Positions 56,997 to 64,000 of a stretch of 64,000 nucleotides of DNA are shown piece by piece. The notes under the pieces are model-generated. The model saw nothing but the letters and a program-made list of their open reading frames with translations. It was not told where the DNA came from and ran no database searches. The DNA is from Novosphingobium aquimarinum (GTDB lineage: Bacteria > Pseudomonadota > Alphaproteobacteria > Sphingomonadales > Sphingomonadaceae), in NCBI RefSeq assembly GCF_009746585.1, contig NZ_WRPO01000004.1, forward strand, positions 186,001 through 250,000. The letters are read 5' to 3'. How positions within the stretch are numbered: position 1 is the stretch's first letter; each line of letters starts with the position of its first letter. The translations under genes were made by a program, and so were the position numbers.

Positions 56997-59387
56997 ATGC
57001 GGGCATCTGGGGCCGGCTCCGCTGGCAGGTTCGTGCGATACGCAGTGATCGCGGGTGCACTGTTCGCGGCGACCCCGTGCTGGGCCGAAACCGCGACTGC
57101 AGACAGCATCTGTTCTCTCGAACCGCCGTCCGGGACTTTGCCCGACGAGGCGACGCTGAAAGATCGGACGGCGCGGATCGAACGCGCGATGACGCGCGGC
57201 GGCCTGCCGTTCACCCTGCAATCGGCCGTGGCGATCGAAACTCCCGACGACGATGCCCCGGCGGGGCGCGGGAGCACAAAGCCGTCGGACCGTTCGCTCG
57301 CCGCCTACTGCGCCGCAGCCGGCGAAGCCGCGCGCACGTTGAGCGAAGGCAACCAGTTCCAGGCGCACGCCTACCTCGTGTCCGCCTTCCGCCGTGCCGA
57401 GCGGGCCGACTTATCGCGGCTCGGCGCACGCTCCGCCTACCGCCTCGGCCTGGTCCACGTCAGCGATCCCGCATCCCTGAGCGGGGCGGCGGCGGTGCAG
57501 TTCGCCGATGGCATGGGGGCCGGCAACGGGGCCGAGCAGGCTTGTGCGATGCTGCGCGGCCTCGACGTCTCGCAGATGTTCGGCAAGGCCTTCTCGGCAG
57601 TCGCGCTCGAATGCGCCAACGGCCGGGCGCTGGCTGCGGGAGACGCCGACCTCGCCGCGCTGTCTTCGCTGCGGCTGGCACGGCTCGCGACGACCAGTCC
57701 CGATCTGCTCGTCGCCGCGCCCGATGCCAGGGCTTATGGCGGAAGAGTCGCGCTCGACGCCTTCGCCCCGGCGCGCGCAATCGCCGATCCCATCCGCAGC
57801 GCGACCGTGACGGGTCGTCTCGTCGAGACCGCACTCGATGCCGGCATCACCGACTACGCCGCGCTTGACAAGGCGATCGGCGACATGGACGTTGCCGGCG
57901 CGGGCGATCCCGGCGTGGCCGCCTTCGCCACCGCACTGCGCGGTCGGCTCGCCCTCGCGACCGGCGCGGATGCGACCGGCTATTTCCAGCGCGCCATCGA
58001 ACTCGAAAGCCAGCGCGCCCTGCCCAGCCGCCTGCCCGACTGGCTGCTGCTGCTGGCCGCGACCGACCGCGCGCATCGCTACGAGCACGTCGCATCGGCC
58101 TACCGCGCGCTCGAGGCGGTGCGGCCGTTCCTACCTGCCATCGACCCGCTGAGCCAGGAATCGACGTTCGCCCTGCGGATGCAGGCGGTCTACGAAGCGG
58201 CGGTCGATGCCGAGCTCGCTCGCGCCACGGGCGACGACCCGGCGCGTATCGCCAAAGCGCAGGACATCCTCGAAAGTTACCGACAAGCCGAGATCCAGGA
58301 TCTGTTCGGCGCGGATTGCGCGCCGCCCGCGACACCGTTCACCGCCGCCGACCTACGCGGCCAGGAGATCGTGCTCTATCCGGTCCTGCTCGAGGACCGG
58401 GTCGAACTGCTTTACGCCTCGGCAGCGCGCGGGGACGGCTCGCCGCGTTTTCATCGCCTGCCGCCGCGCAGCGTCGGCCGGGGCGAAGTCGAACAGGCAG
58501 TCGCCGCGCTGCTCTCGCTGGGCGAGCGCGATCACGGCGAGAGTTGGGCCGCGGCTTCGGCAGCTCTGTATGCGCTGCTGATCGCCCCCATCGAGCCGCA
58601 GCTGGGCGAAGGCACGACGCTCATCATCGTGCCCGACAGCGGCTTGCGCGCGGTTCCCTTTGCGGCGTTGCGCGACGCGGACGGACGGTACCTCGTGCAG
58701 CGCGCGCGTCTCACCGTCGCCCCTGCCCTCGCCTACCTGCAGCCCGGAGACGCGACGATCACGCGCAGCCCCGATGTCGTGGCCGCGGCGCTGAGCCAGG
58801 AAGTCGTGGTTTCGGGCGGCGCCTTCTCCAAGCTGCAGTTCACCGTTCCCGAGGCCCGCGCGGTCGCCGATGTCGAACAAGGCGCGTCGGGCTCGGGCCG
58901 CGTGATCGTCAACTTTTCCAAGGCCGAGCTCGAACGCGTGCTGGTGCGCGAGCCGGTCGACATCCTCCATCTTGCCACTCACGCCGCCTTCAACGGCGGT
59001 TCAGACCGCTCGTTCATCGTCGCGTCCGATCAGCTCGTGCGGCTGTCCGAATTGCGCGACCTGATCGTCGCGCGCCGCACCCGGGGCAGCGGTCTCGACT
59101 TGCTCGTACTGAGTGCGTGCGAGACTGCGGTTGGCGACGACGAGGCGGCGATGGGCCTTGCCGGCGCTGCGGTTCAGGCCGGCGCGGTCAGCGCGCTCGC
59201 TTCGCTGTGGCAAGTGGACGACATCGGCACGGCCCAGCTCATGACCACCTTCTACCAGGGGCTGCGCGCGGGAAAATCGAAGGCTGCCGCCCTGCGCGAG
59301 GCGCAGATCGCCATGATCACTGGCGATCCGGCGCAAGCCGATCCGTGGATCTGGTCCGCCTTCACCATGCTGGGAGGGTGGAGATGA
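56997..59387 (+). CDS. Secreted CHAT-domain protein (caspase-like peptidase)
   Basis: The product (796 residues) has a signal peptide (RFVRYAVIAGALFAATPCWA) and a long helical N-terminal region without clear TPR motifs. Its C-terminal CHAT domain has ILHLATHAAFNGGSDRSF with the catalytic His and LLVLSACETAVGDDEAAMGL with the catalytic Cys, then VSALASLWQVDDIGTAQLM. CHAT enzymes are caspase/separase-like peptidases. Its stop overlaps the start of the TpsA gene (ATGA). Periplasmic location and a role in processing or handling the exoprotein are inferred from context. Confidence 0.88.
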   Translation: MRASGAGSAGRFVRYAVIAGALFAATPCWAETATADSICSLEPPSGTLPDEATLKDRTARIERAMTRGGLPFTLQSAVAIETPDDDAPAGRGSTKPSDRSLAAYCAAAGEAARTLSEGNQFQAHAYLVSAFRRAERADLSRLGARSAYRLGLVHVSDPASLSGAAAVQFADGMGAGNGAEQACAMLRGLDVSQMFGKAFSAVALECANGRALAAGDADLAALSSLRLARLATTSPDLLVAAPDARAYGGRVALDAFAPARAIADPIRSATVTGRLVETALDAGITDYAALDKAIGDMDVAGAGDPGVAAFATALRGRLALATGADATGYFQRAIELESQRALPSRLPDWLLLLAATDRAHRYEHVASAYRALEAVRPFLPAIDPLSQESTFALRMQAVYEAAVDAELARATGDDPARIAKAQDILESYRQAEIQDLFGADCAPPATPFTAADLRGQEIVLYPVLLEDRVELLYASAARGDGSPRFHRLPPRSVGRGEVEQAVAALLSLGERDHGESWAAASAALYALLIAPIEPQLGEGTTLIIVPDSGLRAVPFAALRDADGRYLVQRARLTVAPALAYLQPGDATITRSPDVVAAALSQEVVVSGGAFSKLQFTVPEARAVADVEQGASGSGRVIVNFSKAELERVLVREPVDILHLATHAAFNGGSDRSFIVASDQLVRLSELRDLIVARRTRGSGLDLLVLSACETAVGDDEAAMGLAGAAVQAGAVSALASLWQVDDIGTAQLMTTFYQGLRAGKSKAAALREAQIAMITGDPAQADPWIWSAFTMLGGWR

Positions 59388-62300
59388 TCGCCATGGGGAC
59401 CGCTCGCCGCCTGCTTCCCGTCGCCCTGCTCGCTGGAACCGCTATGGCTTCCGGCACTGCCCATGCGCAGGCCGTCCAGACGACCATCGTCGCCGACACG
59501 GGCACGCGCGGAACCGGGACCACGGTGGCGGGCAGTGGCGGGCAAGTGCTGATCGGCGGCGGCACTGTCGCCGATTCCAACCTGTTCCACAGCTTCGCCG
59601 AATTCGACCTCGGCAGCGGCGACACCGCAACCTGGACCGCGCCGATCTCGGGCAGCATTGCCAACATCATCAACCGCGTCACCGGCGGCTCGCCCTCGAA
59701 CATCGACGGCACGATCGACACGACCGCGATGCCCGGTGCGGACTTCTGGTTCATCAATCCCGACGGCGTGGTGTTCGGCGCGGGCGCCAGCCTCAACGTG
59801 CCGGGCGCTTCCTATTTTTCGACCGCCAGCGAGATCCGCTTCGCGGATGGTAACACCTTCTCCGCGCGCACCCCGGAGGGCTCGACGCTGTCGATGGCCA
59901 ATCCGGTGGGCTTCGGCTTTATCGGCGGCGAAGCAGATGCCGCGATCGCAGGTGTCGGCGAGCCCCTGTTCGACGGTTCGGTCTTGCCAAGCGAGGGCGG
60001 CTGGAACCCCACGGCGCTGATCGCGCCCAACATCGCGGTCAGCGACAGCGCGCTGTTCGTCGAGCGGCTGGATCTCGTCGCGACGGGCGCAATCGGCGAA
60101 TACCTCATCGTCGGCGAGCAGGTCGAGAACGTGATCGGCACGCTCACCATCGAACGCTCGGAAATCCTGCTGCGCCCGCAGAGCGCCGAGGCGATCGGCG
60201 ATCCGGTCCCCTCGCGGTTCTTTGCGGGCGATGTGCGCCTCGATGGTGTCGAGGTGCGCAGCCTCACTAGCACCGCGGTGGCGGGATCGGGCGTCTTCAT
60301 CGGCGGCAATTCCGATGTCTCGCTGAGCGACAGCCGGGTGTTGACGCGAACCGAAGGCACCGGCCGCGGCGGGGACATCACCCTGTTTTCCGGCAACACC
60401 ATCTCGCTCGCCGGCAGCACGATCAATGCGAGCACCAGCCTCACCGAAAATGGTGGTGCCAGCGGATCGATCGTGCTGAACAGCCTCGGCCCGATCACGG
60501 TGACGGCGAGCAACCTGGCCGCCTTCTCGGAAGGTTCGGGCGCGGGTGGCGGGCTTTCGGTCCGCTCCTTGGGAGAGATCGCCATCGATGGCAGCACCTT
60601 CTTCACCGGCTCGCTCTTGCCAGCGGCGAACGGCGGCGACGCGGGCGATCTGCTCATCTTCGCGGATGGCGCGCTGACCGTCAGCGATTCCGGCATTTCG
60701 GCGGATACCTTCGGGGGCGGTGACGGCGGCGAAGTCCGCTTGCTCTCGCTGGTCGAATCGCGCTTTACCGATACCTTCATCTCCGCAGGAACGTCGAGCG
60801 CCAGCGTGCCCGCGACTGGCGGCAACGTGTTCATCGGCACGCCGCTCACGCCGATCACGATCCAGGGGTCGCTGCTCGGCTCAATCAATTCCGGCCCCGG
60901 CGTGGGCGGCAGCTTCAACATCCTGGGATCGGATGTCGTCATCCGGAACAGCGGCGTCACGGTACAGGCGGTCGAAGGCGCGACGGGGGCCGGCGGTTCG
61001 CTGAGTGTCCAGGCCTCGCAGTCGCTCGCGATCGCCAATTCCTCTCTGGTCGCGGATACGGCAGGGCCAGGCGATGGCGGCGATATCACGATCGTCTCTT
61101 CGGGCAGCGTCGATGTGGTCGAATCCGAATTCATCGTGCGCACGCTTAGCAGTGGGACCGGCGGCGACCTGTTGATCAATGCGGGCGACGCCATGACGAT
61201 CGCCACGTCGAGGATATCGGCCAATACGCAGGCCACCGATGCGGATAGCGGGGAGGCGGGTTCGGCCGGGATCATCGCCGGCGGGCCGATCACGATTACC
61301 GCCACGCAGATCGAATCCGATACTTTCGGCGGCGGGGACGGCGGCTTGATCAGAATCGACTCAGGTGCGGCGCTGACCATCGCGGACAGCCTCGTCACCG
61401 CCGATACCAATGGCGGGACCGGCACCGGCGGGCTGATCGATCTCAGTGGCGCGAGCGGGGTCTCGATCGCGAACAGCAGTATCTTCACCGACACGCGTGG
61501 CCCGGGGATCGGCGGCAATATCGCAGTGGAATCGGAGGGCGGCATTGCCCTTACCGACAGCTTCGTCACGGCCGAAAGCCTGGACGAGACCGGGCTCGAA
61601 GCGGGCCAAGCCGGGCTGATTTCGCTGTTCGCGGGCGACGGCCTGACCGTGAACAACAGCACCGTTTCCACCGACACCTTCGGTAGCGGCCCCGGCGGCG
61701 GCGTCTTCCTGCGAGCGGGCAGCGAGATCGTGGTGGACGGCGAGAGCGAAGTCTTCGCCAATACACGCAGCTCGGGCGACGGCGGGATCGTCAGTCTGAC
61801 CGCGGACGAAGTGCGGATCGAGCAAGCGGTCGTTTCCGCGAGCACGGCGGGAGCGGGCGATTCGGCCGGCGTCATCCTCGATGCCCGCGTGATCGACATC
61901 GGCGCGGGCGGCGTCGTCTCGAGCGAATCGCAAGGGGCCGGCGCGGCGGGCCTCATCGGCCTGCTCGGCGATCTGGATACCGACGGCCCATCGGAATCGA
62001 TCACCATCCACGACGGCGGTCTCGTCCTCGTCCGCGCAACGGGCACGGGACCGGCGGGCAACACCGTCATCCGGACCGATGACCTCACGCTGCTGCGCGG
62101 GGGCACGATCTCCGCGGAATCGGCCAACGCGCTGCCGGCGGGCTTCATCACGATCGATGCCGGCGACGTCCTGATCGACGGCATCGGCGCCGACGGTTCA
62201 CCGTCGCAGATCTTCAGCGCGAATACCTTGCCCCAGGCGGCGCCCGGCGGCACCAACCTCGGCGGCGACATCGAGATCACAGCCGACAACCTGACGATCA

Positions 62301-62839
62301 GCAATGGCGCGCGGCTCAACAGCAGTTCCGCCTCGGCCAACGCAGGCTTCATCACGGTCGATCTCAGCCGCAACCAAGGCGGCATCCTGTTCCTCGGCGG
62401 TGAGGAACGGCCCGGCTCGATCCTCACCGATTCCGGGCAGATCGGCAGCGGCGGCGTCATCACCATCACCGGCGCTTATGCCGTGATCGCCGACAATTCA
62501 GAGATCAGCGCCAGCGGCGATGTCAGCAATGCCTTCGTGCTGATCGATCCCGAAACCATCCGCGTCAACGCCAGCGATGCGACCAATATCGTCAACGTCT
62601 CCGGCTTCACCGCAGTGTCGCCCGCCGAGGACGTGGCCAGCGGGACGCAGATCGTCGAAGTGCCGTTCCTCGACGCGTCGGAAGTCTTGGCCAACCGCTG
62701 CCAAGCGGCGCGCGCACGGGGACGTTCGAACAGCCTGCAGATCGATCGGATCGGCCCCTATTCGGTCGCGCCGGCAAGCGAGGACGACTCGATGCCGACA
62801 GACATCGCGGCGGCTAAACAGGCGGGAGCCTGCTTGTGA
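59384..62839 (+). CDS. Large TpsA-type filamentous hemagglutinin-family exoprotein
   Basis: The 1151-residue protein has a signal peptide (LLPVALLAGTAMASGTAHAQ). An N-terminal TPS secretion domain follows, with the typical block FWFINPDGVVFGAGASLNV (NPNGV-like) and LFHSFAEFDL. The rest is a long row of irregular beta-helix repeats with GG[D/S]GG and SGA/ITV patterns. It ends with VANR-type CQAARARGRSNSLQ. Such proteins are pushed out through a TpsB pore and act as adhesins or contact factors. No toxin domain is visible at the C-terminus. Start and end overlap the neighbours, so this is one operon. Confidence 0.92.
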   Translation: MIAMGTARRLLPVALLAGTAMASGTAHAQAVQTTIVADTGTRGTGTTVAGSGGQVLIGGGTVADSNLFHSFAEFDLGSGDTATWTAPISGSIANIINRVTGGSPSNIDGTIDTTAMPGADFWFINPDGVVFGAGASLNVPGASYFSTASEIRFADGNTFSARTPEGSTLSMANPVGFGFIGGEADAAIAGVGEPLFDGSVLPSEGGWNPTALIAPNIAVSDSALFVERLDLVATGAIGEYLIVGEQVENVIGTLTIERSEILLRPQSAEAIGDPVPSRFFAGDVRLDGVEVRSLTSTAVAGSGVFIGGNSDVSLSDSRVLTRTEGTGRGGDITLFSGNTISLAGSTINASTSLTENGGASGSIVLNSLGPITVTASNLAAFSEGSGAGGGLSVRSLGEIAIDGSTFFTGSLLPAANGGDAGDLLIFADGALTVSDSGISADTFGGGDGGEVRLLSLVESRFTDTFISAGTSSASVPATGGNVFIGTPLTPITIQGSLLGSINSGPGVGGSFNILGSDVVIRNSGVTVQAVEGATGAGGSLSVQASQSLAIANSSLVADTAGPGDGGDITIVSSGSVDVVESEFIVRTLSSGTGGDLLINAGDAMTIATSRISANTQATDADSGEAGSAGIIAGGPITITATQIESDTFGGGDGGLIRIDSGAALTIADSLVTADTNGGTGTGGLIDLSGASGVSIANSSIFTDTRGPGIGGNIAVESEGGIALTDSFVTAESLDETGLEAGQAGLISLFAGDGLTVNNSTVSTDTFGSGPGGGVFLRAGSEIVVDGESEVFANTRSSGDGGIVSLTADEVRIEQAVVSASTAGAGDSAGVILDARVIDIGAGGVVSSESQGAGAAGLIGLLGDLDTDGPSESITIHDGGLVLVRATGTGPAGNTVIRTDDLTLLRGGTISAESANALPAGFITIDAGDVLIDGIGADGSPSQIFSANTLPQAAPGGTNLGGDIEITADNLTISNGARLNSSSASANAGFITVDLSRNQGGILFLGGEERPGSILTDSGQIGSGGVITITGAYAVIADNSEISASGDVSNAFVLIDPETIRVNASDATNIVNVSGFTAVSPAEDVASGTQIVEVPFLDASEVLANRCQAARARGRSNSLQIDRIGPYSVAPASEDDSMPTDIAAAKQAGACL

Positions 62840-64000
62840 GCGGTCTTGCGGCGAATGGGGCGCAGGCAGCACGGACCGCGCTGCTGTCGCTGGCGATCGC
62901 CGCGGCTGGATCGACAAGCCCTGTCGTGGCCCAGGAGATGCCCCCGCGCGAACGCACCGGTCCTTTGGCACAGCCGTTGCCGCCGCCGGACTACGCAGTG
63001 CCGCCGAGCGATGCGCCACTGCTCCCCGAACCGCAGCCCTATCGCGTCGAGCCGCGCCCCGCCGGTATCCGCTTCGCGCAAGTGGTCGTCACGACCGAGG
63101 GCGAAGGGCGCGCTCTGCCCCAGCCAGGCTGGGAACCGGCACCCGATCCCGTCACCGGCCTGACATTGTCGCGGCCTGGCATGGACGGTTTCGACGCGGC
63201 GTGGGTCGAACAGCAATTTCGCGCCAATGGCCTGATCGGCCAGCCCATCGGCTATGACCGGGTGCTGGCGCTGCTGCAGCTCATCAATCGCGCCATGCTT
63301 GCCAACGGTTACGCCAATTCCGGCGTCCTTGTTGCGCCGCGCGATCCGGGATCGGACACGCTGGCGCTGCGCCTCGTCAACGGGCGCATCGGCGCGGCGG
63401 ACGGCAGCGATGGCATAGCCGTGCGCTTCGCCGATGACCGCGCCTGCGGGCTCACTTCGCGCTACGTCGCGCAGCGGATGCCCTCGGCGCAGGCGCGCCC
63501 TTTCAGCGCCTACGCGCTCGAGCGCGACTTCCGCCTCCTCGCGGCGGATCCCGCGATCCGTACGGTCGATGCCAGCCTGCGCCCCGGCTCGCGCCCCGGC
63601 GAAGCGACGCTCGACCTTCTCGTCGCGCCCGACTGCGCGCTCGACGTCTACGCGCTCGTCGCCAACGATCGCTCCCCGGCGGTCGGGGGCTTGCGCGGCG
63701 CGATCGGCGGCTCGAAACGCAGCGCAATGATCGCGGGCGACATTCTGGCCGGCGAAGCCAGCTATTCGGACGGCCTGACCGACGGCTTCGTTTCCTACTC
63801 GGGCCCGGTCTTCGGACCCGCGACTCGTCTGCTACTGCGCGGGGCGATCAACGATGCCGCCGTCGTCGAACCGCGCTTCGCGGCGCTCGACATCACGTCC
63901 GAGGAATGGTCGGTCGAAGGCGGGATCTCGCACACGATCATCGACACTCCGCTGATTCCTTCGGGCGCAGGCTGGGATTCGGCGCGCAGCCTCTCGGCCG
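62836..64000 (+). CDS. TpsB-type outer-membrane transporter (ShlB/FhaC/HecB family), 3' end beyond window
   Basis: The frame opens with a GTG at 62836 that overlaps the TpsA stop (GTGA) and stays open to the window end, about 388 residues. After a signal peptide (LLSLAIAAAGSTSPVVAQ) comes a Pro-rich head, then POTRA-like segments (VEQQFRANGLIGQPIGYDRV, NRAMLANGYANSGVLVAPRD and LRLVNGRIGAADG), then the start of the beta barrel (YALVANDRSPAVGGLRGAIG). These fit FhaC-type pores that secrete TpsA proteins. The barrel and its C-terminal Phe lie outside the window. Confidence 0.88.
   Translation, partial: MSGLAANGAQAARTALLSLAIAAAGSTSPVVAQEMPPRERTGPLAQPLPPPDYAVPPSDAPLLPEPQPYRVEPRPAGIRFAQVVVTTEGEGRALPQPGWEPAPDPVTGLTLSRPGMDGFDAAWVEQQFRANGLIGQPIGYDRVLALLQLINRAMLANGYANSGVLVAPRDPGSDTLALRLVNGRIGAADGSDGIAVRFADDRACGLTSRYVAQRMPSAQARPFSAYALERDFRLLAADPAIRTVDASLRPGSRPGEATLDLLVAPDCALDVYALVANDRSPAVGGLRGAIGGSKRSAMIAGDILAGEASYSDGLTDGFVSYSGPVFGPATRLLLRGAINDAAVVEPRFAALDITSEEWSVEGGISHTIIDTPLIPSGAGWDSARSLSA

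Noticed and set aside
58316..59383. Long upstream extension of the TpsA reading frame
   Set aside because: It overlaps the CHAT gene in another frame and reads as Arg/Ala/Gly-rich shadow sequence. The signal peptide after the ATG at 59384 marks the real start.

Overview
This window is chromosomal DNA from a GC-rich alphaproteobacterium, most likely a carotenoid-making member of the Sphingomonadales (an Erythrobacteraceae- or Sphingomonadaceae-like organism). The call rests on the bacterial carotenoid genes crtY, crtI, crtB and crtZ, the style of the proteins, and dispersed sphingomonad-type palindromic repeats. I see no rRNA, tRNA, CRISPR array, prophage or transposase. Species cannot be named from sequence alone.

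Layout. 1-6100: a truncated lipoprotein gene, an HTH protein, a ribosome-hibernation factor, then a low-GC accessory patch (GIY-YIG-like protein, remnant of the thiC 3' end, DUF4160/DUF2442 pair) beside thiC and its TPP riboswitch. 6100-9750: a SRAP-like protein without its catalytic residues, an NTF2-like protein, a uracil-DNA glycosylase-like protein, MipA/OmpV and a GNAT enzyme. 9846-14068: crtY-crtI-LOG-crtB. 14.2-20.3 kb: MFS exporter, DNA polymerase IV, Nudix, 6-phosphogluconolactonase, Dps, a Gdt1-like membrane protein and an MscS channel. 20.4-24.4 kb: trehalose operon otsB-GH15-otsA. 24.5-27.3 kb and 33.4-34.7 kb: small orphan genes separated by a shared intergenic repeat; one of them is nearly identical at both places. 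27.4-33.4 kb: a yjfIJKLM/yjfC-like envelope-stress cluster (DUF2170, PspA-like, K+ channel, DUF2491, DUF350, DUF1190, glutathionylspermidine-synthase-like), then thymidine kinase. 34.8-47.3 kb: the transcription/translation cluster, split into M50 protease-truB-rpsO-pnp (+) facing rimP-nusA-ylxR-infB-...-rbfA (-). 47.4-52.4 kb: a wHTH-like protein, pspF, and a sigma54-dependent psp operon with pspA, pspC and five tandem PspB-like genes. 52.5-56.5 kb: nadE, sufE, DUF454, DUF411 and crtZ. 57-64 kb: a CHAT-domain protein, a large TpsA-like exoprotein and its TpsB outer-membrane transporter, cut by the window end.

How the genes work together. CrtB makes phytoene, CrtI desaturates it, CrtY cyclises lycopene, and the distant CrtZ hydroxylates beta-carotene. 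OtsA and OtsB make trehalose, and the GH15 enzyme between them may turn it over. Two separate PspA systems point to heavy investment in inner-membrane protection. The psp operon is the most unusual locus: behind a textbook -24/-12 promoter and two PspF-like binding palindromes lie five diverged PspB-like membrane coiled-coil proteins that share a C-terminal signature with one another and with the PspC tail. A second notable feature is a REPIN-like palindrome read through in frame inside truB.
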